Source: Gammaproteobacteria bacterium
Lineage (GTDB): Bacteria > Pseudomonadota > Gammaproteobacteria > Pseudomonadales > Pseudomonadaceae
DNA: 64,000 bases
Assembly: GCA_018826895.1 (NCBI GenBank)
Contig: JAHJYA010000135.1
Coordinates: forward strand, 19,883-83,882
Direction of reading: 5' to 3'
The stretch's first letter is position 1. The number at the start of each line of letters is the position of its first letter. Of this stretch, positions 46,229-57,683 are shown piece by piece. The position numbers and the translations under genes were made by a program. The notes beneath the pieces were generated by a model. It was given only the letters and a program-made list of their open reading frames with translations. It did not search any database and had not been told where the DNA came from.

Positions 46229-49200
46229 ATGGACTTCAACCTTTCCGCCTGGGCGTTGCGCAATCGCCAGATCGTGCTCTACATCATGATTCTGCTGGCT
46301 GTGGTTGGGGCCTTGTCCTACACCAAGCTGGGACAGAGTGAAGACCCGCCGTTCACCTTCAAAGCCATGGTCGTGCGTACCAACTGGCCCGGCGCCAGTG
46401 CCGAGGAGGTGGCGCGCCAGGTGACCGAACGCATCGAAAAGAAGCTGATGGAGACCGGTGAGTACGACAGGATCGTTTCCTTCTCGCGCCCTGGCGAGTC
46501 GCAAGTGACCTTCATGGCCCGCGACTCCATGAACTCGTCGCAAATCCCCGAACTCTGGTACCAGGTGCGCAAGAAGATCGGCGACATTCGCAATACCTTG
46601 CCCCAGGGTATCCAGGGGCCGTTTTTCAACGATGAGTTCGGTACCACCTTCGGCAATATCTACGCCCTAACCGGCGAGGGCTTCGACTACGCGGTGCTCA
46701 AGGACTATGCCGATCGTATCCAGCTGCAGCTGCAGCGGGTCAAGGATGTTGGCAAGGTCGAGCTGGTCGGCCTGCAGGACGAGAAGGTCTGGATCGAGCT
46801 GTCCAACACCAAGTTGGCGACCCTAGGTCTGCCCCTGGCGGCGGTGCAGCAGGCGCTTGAAGAGCAGAACGCGGTCAGCTCGGCCGGTTTCTTCGAGACC
46901 ACCACTGACCGCGTGCAGTTGCGCGTTACCGGGCGCTTCGAGACGGTCGATGAAATCCGTAATTTCCCTATTCGTGTGGCGGATCGCACCTTCCGCATCG
47001 CCGATGTGGCCGAGGTCAAGCGCGGCTTCAACGACCCACCCGCGCCGCGCATGCGCTTTATGGGCGAGGACGCCATTGGCCTGGCCGTTTCGATGAAGGC
47101 TGGCGGCGACATTCTGGTGCTCGGCGAGGCCCTGGAAGTCGATTTCGCTCGCCTGCAGGAAACCCTGCCGGCGGGCATGCAACTGCGCAAGGTCTCCGAC
47201 CAGCCGGCTGCGGTGCGTACCGGTGTCGGCGAGTTCGTCCGGGTGCTGGCCGAAGCAGTGATCATCGTACTGCTGGTGAGCTTCTTCTCCCTCGGCATTC
47301 GTACTGGCCTAGTGGTGGCGCTGTCGATCCCGCTGGTGCTGGCGATGACCTTCGCCGCGATGTACTACCTGGGCATCGGCCTGCACAAGATTTCCCTCGG
47401 TGCGCTGGTACTGGCGCTGGGGCTGATGGTCGACGACGCGATCATTGCCGTGGAGATGATGGCGATCAAGATGGAGCAGGGCCTGGACCGTATCAAGGCG
47501 GCCAGCTATGCCTGGACCAGTACGGCATTCCCCATGCTCACGGGTACTCTGATCACGGCGGCAGGCTTTCTGCCCATCGCCACGGCCCAGTCCGGTACGG
47601 GCGAGTACACCCGTTCGATCTTCCAGGTGGTGACCATTGCACTGATTGTTTCCTGGATCGCCGCCGTGGTCTTCGTGCCTTATCTGGGCGTCAAGCTACT
47701 GCCTGATCTGGCCAAGCTGCATGCTGCCAAGCAGCATGGCAAGGACGACCACGACCCTTATGGCACACCGTTCTACAGCCGCGTGCGGCGGACCGTGGAG
47801 TGGTGCGTGCGCTGGCGCAAGACAGTGATCGTGCTGACCCTGGGCCTGTTCGTTGCCTCGATTCTGCTGTTCCGCTTCGTTCCGCAGCAGTTCTTCCCGG
47901 CCTCCGGGCGCCTGGAGCTGATGGTCGATCTCAAACTGGGTGAGGGCGCTTCGCTCAGCGCCACCGAGGCCGAGGCGCATCGCCTGGAGCGCCTTCTCAG
48001 TGAGCATGAGGGCATCGACAACTACGTGGCCTACATCGGTACCGGTTCGCCGCGCTTCTACTTGCCGCTGGACCAGCAATTGCCGGCGGCCAGCTTTGCT
48101 CAGTTCGTGGTGCTGGCCAAGAGCATTGAGGAGCGTGAGCAGGTGCGCCTGTGGCTGATCGACACCCTGCGCGAGCAGTTCCCCAGCCTGCGCACGCGGG
48201 TGGCGCGCCTGGAAAACGGTCCGCCGGTGGGCTATCCGGTGCAATTCCGTGTTTCCGGCGAGCACATCGACGAGGTGCGTGCCCTGGCCCGCGAAGTGGC
48301 AGACAAGGTGCGTGAGAACCCGCATGTGTCCAATGTGCATCTGGACTGGGAAGAACCGAGCAAGGTCGTGCGCCTGAATATCGACCAGGAGCGCGCCCGT
48401 GCCCTGGGCGTCAGCACCGCCGATCTGTCGAGCTTCCTGCGCAGCTCGCTGACCGGCTCGCCGGTCAGCCAGTACCGCGAAGGTAACGAGCTGATCGAGA
48501 TACTGCTGCGTGGCACCCTCAGCGAGCGTCAGGAACTGAGCCTGCTGCCGAGCCTGGCGATGCCCACTGAAAGCGGTAAAAGCGTACCGCTGGCGCAGGT
48601 GGCGACCCTGGAATACGGCTTTGAAGAAGGCGTGATCTGGCACCGTAACCGCTTGCCGACCGTTACCGTACGGGCTGATGTTTACGGCAAGGAACAGCCG
48701 GCCAGCCTGGTCCAGCAGATTCTGCCGACCTTGGAGCCAATCCGCACGGCCATGCCGGACGGCTACCTGCTGGATATCGGCGGCAGCGTCGAGGACTCGG
48801 CCCGTGGACAGGCATCCGTGAATGCCGGTGTGCCGCTGTTTATCGTGGTGGTGCTGACCCTGTTGATGCTGCAGCTCAGAAGCTTCTCGCGCTCGGCCAT
48901 GGTCTTTCTCACTGCGCCCCTGGGGCTGATTGGCGTGACCCTGTTCCTGCTGATCTTCCGCCAGCCGTTTGGCTTCGTTGCCATGCTCGGCACCATCGCC
49001 CTGTCCGGGATGATCATGCGCAACTCGGTGATTCTGGTTGACCAGATCGAACAGGACATCAGCAGCGGCATGGACCGCTGGCACGCCATCATCGAAGCCA
49101 CGGTGCGGCGCTTCCGTCCCATCGTGCTGACCGCCCTGGCCGCCGTGCTGGCGATGATCCCGCTGTCACGCAGCGTATTCTTCGGGCCGATGGCCGTGGC

Positions 49201-49306
49201 CATCATGGGCGGGCTGATCGTCGCCACCGCCTTGACCCTGCTGTTTTTGCCGGCTCTGTATGCGGCCTGGTTCCGTGTCAAAGCGACGGAGCGAGTAGCG
49301 GATTAA
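46229..49306 (+). CDS. mexK: RND efflux pump inner-membrane transporter (MexK-like)
   Basis: A 1025-residue proton-driven RND pump, the same length I remember for MexK. It has 12 membrane helices, with proton-relay residues in GLMVDDAIIAVEMM, large periplasmic loops, and typical repeats GALVLALGLMVDDAII and GTIALSGMIMRNSVILVDQIE. It lies six bases after the adaptor gene, so they are co-translated. Likely substrates are antibiotics, triclosan or similar hydrophobic compounds, by analogy. An alternative GTG start three codons earlier has poor spacing. Symbol reflects probable homology. Confidence 0.85.
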   Translation: MDFNLSAWALRNRQIVLYIMILLAVVGALSYTKLGQSEDPPFTFKAMVVRTNWPGASAEEVARQVTERIEKKLMETGEYDRIVSFSRPGESQVTFMARDSMNSSQIPELWYQVRKKIGDIRNTLPQGIQGPFFNDEFGTTFGNIYALTGEGFDYAVLKDYADRIQLQLQRVKDVGKVELVGLQDEKVWIELSNTKLATLGLPLAAVQQALEEQNAVSSAGFFETTTDRVQLRVTGRFETVDEIRNFPIRVADRTFRIADVAEVKRGFNDPPAPRMRFMGEDAIGLAVSMKAGGDILVLGEALEVDFARLQETLPAGMQLRKVSDQPAAVRTGVGEFVRVLAEAVIIVLLVSFFSLGIRTGLVVALSIPLVLAMTFAAMYYLGIGLHKISLGALVLALGLMVDDAIIAVEMMAIKMEQGLDRIKAASYAWTSTAFPMLTGTLITAAGFLPIATAQSGTGEYTRSIFQVVTIALIVSWIAAVVFVPYLGVKLLPDLAKLHAAKQHGKDDHDPYGTPFYSRVRRTVEWCVRWRKTVIVLTLGLFVASILLFRFVPQQFFPASGRLELMVDLKLGEGASLSATEAEAHRLERLLSEHEGIDNYVAYIGTGSPRFYLPLDQQLPAASFAQFVVLAKSIEEREQVRLWLIDTLREQFPSLRTRVARLENGPPVGYPVQFRVSGEHIDEVRALAREVADKVRENPHVSNVHLDWEEPSKVVRLNIDQERARALGVSTADLSSFLRSSLTGSPVSQYREGNELIEILLRGTLSERQELSLLPSLAMPTESGKSVPLAQVATLEYGFEEGVIWHRNRLPTVTVRADVYGKEQPASLVQQILPTLEPIRTAMPDGYLLDIGGSVEDSARGQASVNAGVPLFIVVVLTLLMLQLRSFSRSAMVFLTAPLGLIGVTLFLLIFRQPFGFVAMLGTIALSGMIMRNSVILVDQIEQDISSGMDRWHAIIEATVRRFRPIVLTALAAVLAMIPLSRSVFFGPMAVAIMGGLIVATALTLLFLPALYAAWFRVKATERVAD

Positions 49307-49648
49307 GGGCGGGCCGCCATTCGCCGCAAAGTCCGGCTATCTCCTGTAGGAGCGAATTTATTCGCGATTGGCCTTGAGCGCGCTAAACGTCTTGCGGCTA
49401 AAGCGCAGCCCGTCATTGACATTTTATGGTCGAGGCGACACAGGTGTTGCGTCAGGCAACAAACGCCGGTCCATGACAAACGGCGTGGGAGGGGCTTTAG
49501 CCGCGAGCTTTACTGGTCTTTGTATGCGCCGCTTATGCGTTGCTCGTGCTACCGGTTCCGCCCTTACGGCGGGTCACTTCTGGCAAACGCCCGGATGGCC
49601 GGCCCCGCCAAAAGTAACCAAGAGGTCTTGCCCCTTGCATCCGGGGCT
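49307..49648. other. Intergenic region with REP sequences
   Basis: No gene. It contains two REP-like repeats between the pump gene and the convergent DUF4197 gene: the GTAGGAGCGAATTTATTCGC type and a GTGGGAGGGGCTTTAGCCGC type. Confidence 0.6.
49340..49445. repeat. Dispersed REP-type repeat, copy 2
   Basis: The same series of blocks as at 18530-18700: TGTAGGAGCGAATTTATTCG, then GCGGCTAAAGCG, a GACATT tract and GGCGACAC. A further REP of a different type (GTGGGAGGGGCTTTAGCCGC) follows at about 49485. Confidence 0.7.
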
Positions 49649-50326
49649 CTACAACGCCCCAAACACCTTCTTCGCCAAGCTGGTCGCAGCAGCGGCGGGG
49701 TTTTCGCGGATGCTGGCTTCTTGTTGGGCGATCATTTCGAACAGGCCATCGAGCGCCTGCTCGGTGACATAGCTTTCGATATTCGCGTTTTTCGCGTCGA
49801 TCACCCCGAAGCTCGCGGCCTGGCCGGCGAAGCTGTTGTACTGCTTGGCCAGGCCGACCTGGTCGGTGGCCTGTTTGACGATGGGCAGGAACTTGGCGCG
49901 GATCTGTTCACGGCTGCTTTTGTTCAGGTACTGGGTGGCGGAATCTTCCGGCCCGCTGAGGATGCCCTTGGCGTCCTGCACGCTCATCTTCTTCACCGAG
50001 TCGACGATGATCGCCTGAGCCTGGGGCACGGCGGCTTCTGCGGCCTTGTTCATGCTCGCTTCAAGCTGGCTGACCTGGGCGCCCATGCCCATCATCTTCA
50101 TGGTCTTGGCCGCTTTGCCGAGGTTGCCCGGCAGTTCGATGCGCACGTCCGGGTTATTGCTGAAGCCGCCCGGCGTGCCGAGTTGTTTGACGGCCACCTG
50201 CACGCCCTGGGTCAGGGCATCCTTGAGGCCGCCGCTGGCGTCCTGCTGGCTGAGGTCGGCGAGCGACAGGGCGTAGGCGCTGGCGGACAAGGCGAGGCCG
50301 GCGGTGAGGGCGAGGATACGGCGCAT
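49649..50326 (-). CDS. DUF4197 protein
   Basis: A 225-residue periplasmic protein with a signal peptide (ILALTAGLALSASAYA). The mature part is helical (LADLSQQDASGGLKDALTQGVQVAVKQL, AKGILSGPEDSATQYLNKSSREQIRAKF) and matches DUF4197. Function unknown. In P. aeruginosa it is found close to mexK as well, from memory. Confidence 0.85.
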   Translation of the reverse strand: MRRILALTAGLALSASAYALSLADLSQQDASGGLKDALTQGVQVAVKQLGTPGGFSNNPDVRIELPGNLGKAAKTMKMMGMGAQVSQLEASMNKAAEAAVPQAQAIIVDSVKKMSVQDAKGILSGPEDSATQYLNKSSREQIRAKFLPIVKQATDQVGLAKQYNSFAGQAASFGVIDAKNANIESYVTEQALDGLFEMIAQQEASIRENPAAAATSLAKKVFGAL

Positions 50327-50453
50327 GGGACTGACCTTTGGACTATTGGATGTGGGCCGAGCTTAGCCGACCCGGCCGGCGCCGCCAATCGGCGCGCGTG
50401 GTGCCCATAAGCCACGTAGAATCAGCGGCCGTTCCGTATTACAGAGATTTAGG

Positions 50454-52814
50454 GTGGACCTGCAGCAGGGCTTTGTCCTCACCCGCCACTGGCGCGAGAC
50501 GCCGAGCGGCACCGAGATCGAATTCTGGCTGGCCACCGACCAGGGCCCGCAGCGCATTCGCGTGCCGCCACAAACCTCCGTGGCTTTCGTGCCCCAGGTG
50601 CAGCACGCCCAGGCCGAGGCGCTGTTGGCCGGCGAGCGGGATATCGAGTGGCGCACGCTGACACTGCGCGACTTTCACCAGCGCCCGGTCGTGGGCCTCT
50701 ACTGCCGTCAGTACCGTCAGCTGCTGGCGCTGGAAAAACGCCTACGCGCCGCCGGGGTGGATGTGTACGAGGCCGATATCCGCCCGCCTGAGCGCTACCT
50801 GATGGAGCGCTTTATCACCGCGCCGGTGCAGTTTGGCGGCAGCGCTGTCGAGGGTTGCCTGGTCGATGCGCAGATCCGTCCTGCGCCCGACTACCGCCCG
50901 CAACTGCGCCTGGTGTCGCTGGACATCGAGACCACCTCGCGCGGCGAGCTCTATTCGATTGCCCTGCAGGGCTGCGGCCAGCGCCAGGTGTATATGCTTG
51001 GTCCGGCCAACGGTGATGCCACAGCGTTGGATTTCGACTTGAGTTACTGCGCCAGCCGCGCCGAGCTGCTGGAGCGCCTCAACACCTGGCTGGCCACTCA
51101 CGACCCCGATGCGATCATTGGCTGGAACCTGGTGCAGTTCGACCTGCGCGTGCTGCACGAGCATGCCCAGCGCCTCAAGGTGCCGCTGCGGCTGGGCCGT
51201 GGGGGCGACGAAATGGGTTGGCGCGCTCACCGTAGCGCCAGCAACCATTACTTTGCCGAGGCCGCTGGGCGGCTGATCATCGACGGCATTGAGGCGCTGC
51301 GCTCGGCGACCTGGAGCTTCCCCTCGTTCAGCCTGGAGAACGTCGCCCAGACCCTGCTCGGCGAAGGCAAGGCGATCGACAATCCGTACCAGCGCATGGA
51401 TGAAATCGACCGCATGTTCGCCGAGGACAAGCCGGCGCTGGCGCGCTACAACCTGCGCGACTGCGAGCTGGTCACGCGGATCTTCGCCCACACCAAGATT
51501 CTCGACTTTTTGCTCGAACGCGCCACCGTTACCGGCCTGGCCGCCGACCGCAGTGGCGGCTCGGTGGCGGCCTTCACCCACCTGTACTTGCCGGCGATGC
51601 ACCGCCAGGGCTTCGTTGCGCCGAATCTGGGTGAGCGCCCGCCCCAGGCCAGCCCCGGCGGCTTTGTCATGGCGTCGCAGCCCGGTTTGTACGAGTCGGT
51701 GCTGGTGCTCGATTACAAGAGCCTGTATCCGTCGATCATCCGCACCTTTCTGATCGATCCGGTGGGGCTGATCGAAGGGCTGCGCGAGCCCGACCCGGCG
51801 CACGCCGTGCCGGGGTTTCGCGGGGCGCACTTTTCGCGCACGCGGCACTGTTTGCCGGCGATTGTCGAGCGGGTGTGGCAGGGTCGCGAGACGGCCAAGC
51901 GCGAGGGCAACCAGCCGTTGTCCCAGGCGCTAAAGATCATCATGAACGCCTTTTACGGGGTGCTCGGCTCCAGCGGCTGTCGTTTTTTCGATACGCGCCT
52001 GGCGTCGTCGATCACCCTGCGCGGCCACGAAATCATGTTGCGCACCCGCGCGCTGATCGAGGCCGAGGGTTATCAGGTGATCTATGGCGACACCGACTCC
52101 ACTTTCGTCTGGCTGCGCCAGGCCCATGACGAGGCCGCGGCGGCGCAGATCGGCCGAACGCTGGTGGCACGTGTCAACCAGTGGTGGCGCGAGCACCTGG
52201 CACAGGAGCTGGGCCTGGTCAGCGCCCTGGAGCTGCAATACGAAACGCACTACAAACGCTTTCTGATGCCGACCATTCGCGGCACCGAGGAGGGCAGCAA
52301 GAAGCGCTATGCCGGGTTGGTCGGACGCGCCGACGGCCCCGACGAGATGGTCTTCAAAGGCCTGGAAACCGTGCGCACCGATTGGTCGCCCCTGGCCCGG
52401 CAGTTTCAGCAAGAGCTGTACCGACGCATCTTCGAGCGCCAGCCCTACCAGGACTATGTGCGCGAAACGGTACAGCGCACCCTGGCCGGCGAACTGGACG
52501 AGCTGCTGATCTACCGCAAGCGCCTGCGTCGGCGTCTTGATGACTACCAACGCAACGTGCCGCCCCATGTCCGCGCAGCGCGCCTGGCCGACGAGCACAA
52601 CCGCGCCCAGGGCCGCCCGCTGCAATACCAGAGCGGCGGCTGGATCAGTTACCTGATCACTCAGGCCGGGCCCGAACCCCTGGAAGTGCGTCACGCGCCC
52701 ATCGACTACGCGCATTACGTCAGCCGCCAGTTGCAGCCCATTGCCGACGCCATTCTGCCGTTCGTGGGTGACGATTTCGCCACCCTGATCGGCGGGCAGA
52801 TGGACCTGTTCTAA
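50454..52814 (+). CDS. polB: DNA polymerase II (family B)
   Basis: A 786-residue family B polymerase used in repair and translesion synthesis after DNA damage. The 3'-5' exonuclease site is intact: SLDIETTS (Exo I), [10 protein letters not shown] (Exo II) and [11 protein letters not shown] (Exo III). Polymerase motifs are [11 protein letters not shown] (A), [18 protein letters not shown] (B) and YGDTDSTFV (C). The start is GTG. Typical length for E. coli PolB-like enzymes. Regulation by LexA is usual elsewhere, but I see no clear SOS box upstream. Confidence 0.95.
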   Translation: MDLQQGFVLTRHWRETPSGTEIEFWLATDQGPQRIRVPPQTSVAFVPQVQHAQAEALLAGERDIEWRTLTLRDFHQRPVVGLYCRQYRQLLALEKRLRAAGVDVYEADIRPPERYLMERFITAPVQFGGSAVEGCLVDAQIRPAPDYRPQLRLVSLDIETTSRGELYSIALQGCGQRQVYMLGPANGDATALDFDLSYCASRAELLERLNTWLATHDPDAIIGWNLVQFDLRVLHEHAQRLKVPLRLGRGGDEMGWRAHRSASNHYFAEAAGRLIIDGIEALRSATWSFPSFSLENVAQTLLGEGKAIDNPYQRMDEIDRMFAEDKPALARYNLRDCELVTRIFAHTKILDFLLERATVTGLAADRSGGSVAAFTHLYLPAMHRQGFVAPNLGERPPQASPGGFVMASQPGLYESVLVLDYKSLYPSIIRTFLIDPVGLIEGLREPDPAHAVPGFRGAHFSRTRHCLPAIVERVWQGRETAKREGNQPLSQALKIIMNAFYGVLGSSGCRFFDTRLASSITLRGHEIMLRTRALIEAEGYQVIYGDTDSTFVWLRQAHDEAAAAQIGRTLVARVNQWWREHLAQELGLVSALELQYETHYKRFLMPTIRGTEEGSKKRYAGLVGRADGPDEMVFKGLETVRTDWSPLARQFQQELYRRIFERQPYQDYVRETVQRTLAGELDELLIYRKRLRRRLDDYQRNVPPHVRAARLADEHNRAQGRPLQYQSGGWISYLITQAGPEPLEVRHAPIDYAHYVSRQLQPIADAILPFVGDDFATLIGGQMDLF

Positions 52815-52829
52815 GCGTTGGAGCGCTGC

Positions 52830-52925
52830 TGCCTGGTGGCGCCGGGGAACGTGGGAGGCGCTTTAGCGGCGATTCTTGCAGCGCCTTCAAGCACTAGTCG
52901 CGGCCCCTCCCAAGAGTATGTGTAG
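52830..52925. repeat. REP-like sequence after polB
   Basis: It contains GTGGGAGGCGCTTTAGCGGC, a variant of the REP near 49485, followed by CGCGGCCCCTCCCAA that can pair with it in part. It separates two convergent genes. Confidence 0.6.
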
Positions 52926-52941
52926 CGACCCTTGAGGCTGG

Positions 52942-54573
52942 TTACAAGCGAAACGAGGCAACCTGTTTTTCTAGCGCTACCGCCAGCTGTTGCAGGTTTT
53001 GCGCGGTTTGCGAGGTGTCGGCCACGGCCTCGCTGTTCTGTTGGGACATCTGCGCGATGCGTTCGACGTTGCGCGCCACGTCCTGGCTGGCTTCGCTTTG
53101 TTCGCGCAGGGCCAGGGAGATTTGGTCGACCACACTGACCACACGGCTGGAGGCTTCGCGGATCGTGACGATGGCGGTGCCGGCCTGGTTGGCCTGTTCG
53201 ACGCCGCTGTTCACCTGCTGCACGCCGACTTCCATATTGCTCACCGCACTGCGCGTACCGGTCTGGATCTTCTTGATCATCTCGGTAATTTCCTGGGTGG
53301 AGTTGGCCGTGCGCTGAGCCAGCAGGCGGACCTCGTCGGCGACCACGGCGAAGCCACGGCCCTGTTCGCCCGCGCGAGCGGCTTCGATGGCGGCGTTGAG
53401 TGCCAAGAGGTTGGTCTGGTCGGCGATTGCACGGATCACGCTGACAATCGAGGAAATCTGGTCGGACTGCTTGCCCAGCTCATCGATCTGCACCGCAGCG
53501 CCCTGTACGGTTTCGGCGATGCGCTGCATGCTCGACAAGGTGTTCTGGATCACCGTGCCGCCTTCGGTTGACTGTCGGCCGGACTCGCTGGACAGCTCAT
53601 GGGCCTCGCGAGCGCTTTCGGCCACATGATTGATGCTCACCGTCAGCTCTTCGACGGTCGCAGCCATGCTGGACGAGGCCTGGGATTGTTCCTGGATCGA
53701 GACCGACAACTGGGTGGAGGCGCTGGAAATATTCTGCGCGGCGCCGACCAATTGCTCTGCACCCGCACGAATCTGCCCGATCATCTCGCGCAGGCGTTGC
53801 TGCATGGTGGCGCAGGCATCCAGCAGAACGCCGATTTCATCGCGCCCGGCAGGCTCGATGCGAGTATCCAGGCGCCCTTCGGCAATCGCGCGGGTGACCG
53901 CCACTGCTTTCTGCAGGCGACCGGCAATATTGCTCGAAAGGCTATAGGCAACGGCAATCGCCAGTGCGGCGGCCAATAGGCCACCTATCAGCAGAATCAT
54001 CAGCGTCATGGATTTGGCTGCTTGCATGGCATCAGTGCGCTCGGCTAACAAGCCTTGCTCCTCATGCTCCATGTCGTTCAGCAGGGCACGCATGGCGTCC
54101 ACCTTGGCTTTTCCGGTGCCTGCGCTGACGTGCTGCACCACGGCATCCATCGGCTGCGAGCCTGCCGTTACTCGCCGGCGCAACTCGACGCTGGTGGTTA
54201 CATCCTCGGCAAGCCATTGGTCGTACAAGGTATTGAGTCTATCCAGGCGTTGCTGCTGGGCCGGGTTGTCCTGGGTGAGGCGGCGCAGGGCGCTGATATT
54301 TTGTTGAACGGCGGTTTTGCCATCGTTGAGCGGAGTAAGAAAAGGGTCCAGGCCACTGATGACGAAGCCGCGCATTCCGGTCTGGATGTTGAGCAGGTTG
54401 GTCAATAAATCAGCGGATTCGTCGAGGACGTGATACGTGTGGATGTTGCGTTTAACTGTTGTATCGACCTGATCGAAGCCGCGCCAGGTCGAGAGAACCA
54501 GCATGAGAAGGATCAGGAGGATGACGCCGAACCCGGTATAGAGTTTTTGCGAAATGCTCAGATTGGCAAACAC
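52942..54573 (-). CDS. Methyl-accepting chemotaxis protein with CHASE3-like sensor
   Basis: A 543-residue chemoreceptor. Helix 1 ([20 protein letters not shown]), a periplasmic region with the CHASE3-type stretch [18 protein letters not shown], helix 2 ([22 protein letters not shown]), a HAMP domain and an MCP signalling domain with the hairpin tip [20 protein letters not shown]. It signals to CheA. The start is GTG preceded by AGGAGG six bases away, which decides it against a start 29 codons upstream. No C-terminal CheR-binding pentapeptide is seen. Confidence 0.9.
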   Translation of the reverse strand: MFANLSISQKLYTGFGVILLILLMLVLSTWRGFDQVDTTVKRNIHTYHVLDESADLLTNLLNIQTGMRGFVISGLDPFLTPLNDGKTAVQQNISALRRLTQDNPAQQQRLDRLNTLYDQWLAEDVTTSVELRRRVTAGSQPMDAVVQHVSAGTGKAKVDAMRALLNDMEHEEQGLLAERTDAMQAAKSMTLMILLIGGLLAAALAIAVAYSLSSNIAGRLQKAVAVTRAIAEGRLDTRIEPAGRDEIGVLLDACATMQQRLREMIGQIRAGAEQLVGAAQNISSASTQLSVSIQEQSQASSSMAATVEELTVSINHVAESAREAHELSSESGRQSTEGGTVIQNTLSSMQRIAETVQGAAVQIDELGKQSDQISSIVSVIRAIADQTNLLALNAAIEAARAGEQGRGFAVVADEVRLLAQRTANSTQEITEMIKKIQTGTRSAVSNMEVGVQQVNSGVEQANQAGTAIVTIREASSRVVSVVDQISLALREQSEASQDVARNVERIAQMSQQNSEAVADTSQTAQNLQQLAVALEKQVASFRL

Positions 54574-55101
54574 GGTGAACCTCCTGCTGAGGGCATGCCA
54601 GACTCTACGGAGGGCGGCCTTCGGAAATTTTTTGGGGGAGTAGCGGTAGGCGCAAGACACAGACTGCGGGGGGGATCAGCCTGCAAGAACAGGCGGTCGA
54701 CATTATGTCGGAGCAGAACTTAACTTGTACATGAAATTATATATGTACAGGTTTTGTGCAGATAAACGGTCGTGTGCAGGGGCGCACCACTGCCCGGCGG
54801 CGCAAGGCGCGAACTCCGTTTAAGTGTGGCGGCGAGGTCAGCTACGTATTGGAGGGGGCTGCGCGCTTATCGATGCTCGGCGCGCAGATGGACTGTTTTG
54901 AAAGCCGTTAGCGGCGATGACCCTAAGCGCAGTTCGGCAACACCTTCGCAGGTGCCCCCCGGTGGCGCCGCTCCCACTGGAATAATCGCCACACCACCGA
55001 CCGTGGAGCGCCGTCTCGGCACGAAGCGATTGTGGCCATCCAGCAGAAATGACCGTGCATGTGCCGTGCAGGCAGCGCCGAAGCGCCGCCTTTAGCCGTA
55101 C
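54574..55101. other. 528-base region between chemoreceptor and plsB
   Basis: No convincing gene. It contains a palindrome TGTACAT-N10-ATGTACA (54726-54749) about 150 bases upstream of the chemoreceptor gene and overlapping a TATAAT-type -10 on the minus strand. The part near 54900-55080 is REP-like (CACCACTGCC..., GTGGCGCCGCTCCCAC). Confidence 0.5.
54726..54749. promoter_or_regulatory. Palindrome at the probable chemoreceptor promoter
   Basis: TGTACAT and ATGTACA are perfect reverse complements ten bases apart, and a TATAAT (minus-strand, 54736-54741) lies between them. Position suggests an operator for the chemoreceptor gene, with the regulator unknown. Confidence 0.4.
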
Positions 55102-57585
55102 TTACAGTGGGTCGGCCGCGTCCTCGCTGCTGTCCATGGTCACCTGACGGATCGACAGGCGAATTTCCGCAGGCAGTACGCGCTTGGCAGCGCCTTCGGC
55201 CAGTTCGCTGAGCAGCGGGTGGTGGCTGAGTTTGCCGGCCGCGTCGCGGCGCAGCACGCCTTCGTCGAGCAGACGCTGGATAAAGTGGCGGAACAGGCTC
55301 TTGTCGAAGAATTCCGGCGCATTAAGGCCATGCAGGATCGACAGGCGCTGGGCCATGACCGTACACAGGTCCTCCAGCGCTTCGGCGCTGAGGTTGTTTT
55401 GCCCGGCGTTAAGTAGCAAGGCGATGGCCATATAGAAGCGCTGCAACGTCTGGGCGATGGCGCGCGACAGCAGGGTCAGCAGGACGAACTGGCGCGAGCT
55501 GGGGGCCGGGCGTATGTAGACATCGTTCTCCACTTTGAGCAGGCCCTGCTCGACGAACGCCGCCAGCCACTGGTCGATTACGCTTTCGAGCTCATCGCGT
55601 TGCCAGCGGATAAACAACTCGGCCTGCAGGTAGGGGTAGAGCGCCTGGGTATAACGCAGTATCTGCTCGCGGCTGATCCGCCCGCTGTTCTGGAAGAAGC
55701 TCGCCAGCAGCGCCGGCAGGGCGAAGATATGCAGCACGTTGTTGCGGTAATAGGTCATCAGAACCGCATTGTGCTCGTCCAGATAAAGGATTTTGCCCAG
55801 GGCGTCCTTTTGCTCGGCGAGCAGGTTCATGCCCTGCACGTACTCGATCAGTGCGCGGCCATCGCCCTCGGGCAGGGTGGTGTGGGGCGAGTAGGGCACC
55901 GCGCGCAGCAGGGCCAGGTAGAGGTCGAGCACCCGCGCCAGGGCGCGATCATCCAGGGCCAGCTTGCTGGTCGAGAGCAGCGCCAGGGCCACCAGGTTGA
56001 CCGGGTTGACCGCTGCGGCCTCGTTGAGGTGACGCGCCACGCGCTCGCCGAGGCGGTTGGTGGTCTCGTTCAGCCAGGCGGGGCGGTACTGCGGCGCCAG
56101 CTCCTGTTCGCGCCAGTCAGGCTGCTGCTGGTCGAGAAATTCATTGAGCTTGATCGGTTCGCCGAAGTTGACCCACACCTGGCCGAAGCGCTGCTTGAGC
56201 GCGCCGAGAACCTTGAACACGTCGAAGATCGACTCCTTCTTCTTGCTCTTACCGCGTAGCTCGCCCAGGTAGGTACGACCTTCCAGCACCCGTTCGTAGC
56301 CGATGTACACCGGCACGAAGACCACCGGCAGACGGTGGCTACGCAGGTAACTGCGCAGGGTGATGGCGAGCATGCCGGTCTTGGGCTGCAGCATGCGCCC
56401 GGTGCGCGAGCGGCCACCTTCGACGAAGTACTCCACCGGGTAACCCTTGCTGAACAGGGTGTGCAGGTACTCGTTGAATACCGCGGTGTACAGCGGGTTG
56501 CCCTTGAAGGTGCGGCGCATAAAGAACGCTCCGCCCCGGCGCAGCAGGCCGCCGATGATCGGCATATTGAGATTGATGCCAGCGGCGATATGCGGCGGGG
56601 TCAGGCCGTTCTTGAACAGCAGGTAGGACAGCAGCAGGTAGTCGATATGACTGCGGTGGCAGGGCACATAGATCACCTCATGGCCCTGGGCGATGTCCTG
56701 CACACCTTCGATGTGATTGACCTTGATGCCGTCGTAGATCTTGTTCCAGAACCAGGAGAGCACCAGCTCCATAAAACGGATCACCGTGTAGGTGTAGTCC
56801 GAGGCTATTTCGTTGCCGTAGCGCAGCGCCTGAGCTTCGGCCTTCTCCACGCTGATCTTCTCGCGCTCGGCTTCATCCAGAATCGCTTGTCGCACCAAGG
56901 GGCCGTGGACCAGGCCTTTGACCAGATTGCGCCGGTGCGACACGTCCGGGCCGATGACCGCTGCCTTCTGGTTGCGAAAGTGCACCCGCAGGATGCGCTG
57001 CACCATGCGCAGGGTACGTTCGTGCCCCTTGTCCTGCTCGACCAGCTCGCGCAGGTGGATGGGCGCGGCGAACTGCACGCGGGTCTTGCGCCCGAGAATG
57101 AGGATGCTGACCAACTTGCGCAGGCGCCCGGTGACCGCCCAACTGTCGGCGAACAGCAGCTTCCAGGGGCTGGTTTCGTGGTCCGGTGACTGGCCCCAGA
57201 ACACGCTAACCGGAACGATCTGCGCATCGTCGACCGCCTGCTGGCCAAGGGCGCTGACCACCCGCTCAAGCGTCGGCGAAATCCCGCGTTTATCCTGGCG
57301 GCCCAGCCAGTCCGGCTCCGGCGTCAGGTAAAAGAAGGCCGAAGGCTCGATGTGCTCACCCACCGCCACCTGTACCACCGGCCGTGGTAAGCCCGCCTTG
57401 CTGCATTCGCGGTCGACCACCGCCAAATCGCTTAGCGATGGCTGCTGCAGCACGAAAAACACCGGCTTGCTGCGGTCCAGCTTGAGGGTAAAGGCCGACT
57501 GGTTGATGGTCTCCGAGCGTACCCAGAGGTACAGCAGGCGGCGCAGGGTGCCAAACACGAGGCGGCGGAACGGGGAGCGGGTCAT
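55102..57585 (-). CDS. plsB: Glycerol-3-phosphate acyltransferase PlsB
   Basis: Transfers an acyl group to sn-glycerol-3-phosphate as the first step of phospholipid synthesis; membrane-bound. The 827-residue protein has the acyltransferase block [10 protein letters not shown] (HX4D, H310/D315), then blocks II-IV in [35 protein letters not shown] and [12 protein letters not shown]. Length matches PlsB. Single gene, read away from the chemoreceptor. Confidence 0.95.
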   Translation of the reverse strand: MTRSPFRRLVFGTLRRLLYLWVRSETINQSAFTLKLDRSKPVFFVLQQPSLSDLAVVDRECSKAGLPRPVVQVAVGEHIEPSAFFYLTPEPDWLGRQDKRGISPTLERVVSALGQQAVDDAQIVPVSVFWGQSPDHETSPWKLLFADSWAVTGRLRKLVSILILGRKTRVQFAAPIHLRELVEQDKGHERTLRMVQRILRVHFRNQKAAVIGPDVSHRRNLVKGLVHGPLVRQAILDEAEREKISVEKAEAQALRYGNEIASDYTYTVIRFMELVLSWFWNKIYDGIKVNHIEGVQDIAQGHEVIYVPCHRSHIDYLLLSYLLFKNGLTPPHIAAGINLNMPIIGGLLRRGGAFFMRRTFKGNPLYTAVFNEYLHTLFSKGYPVEYFVEGGRSRTGRMLQPKTGMLAITLRSYLRSHRLPVVFVPVYIGYERVLEGRTYLGELRGKSKKKESIFDVFKVLGALKQRFGQVWVNFGEPIKLNEFLDQQQPDWREQELAPQYRPAWLNETTNRLGERVARHLNEAAAVNPVNLVALALLSTSKLALDDRALARVLDLYLALLRAVPYSPHTTLPEGDGRALIEYVQGMNLLAEQKDALGKILYLDEHNAVLMTYYRNNVLHIFALPALLASFFQNSGRISREQILRYTQALYPYLQAELFIRWQRDELESVIDQWLAAFVEQGLLKVENDVYIRPAPSSRQFVLLTLLSRAIAQTLQRFYMAIALLLNAGQNNLSAEALEDLCTVMAQRLSILHGLNAPEFFDKSLFRHFIQRLLDEGVLRRDAAGKLSHHPLLSELAEGAAKRVLPAEIRLSIRQVTMDSSEDAADPL

Positions 57586-57683
57586 TCTGAGGTCTGCTGG
57601 CTATGCAAACGAGCGGGTGCTCGGGGGCGCTAGTGTGACGCAAGCCCGGGCGCCGGGCAAAACTCTCTCGATAGGGCGCAGGC

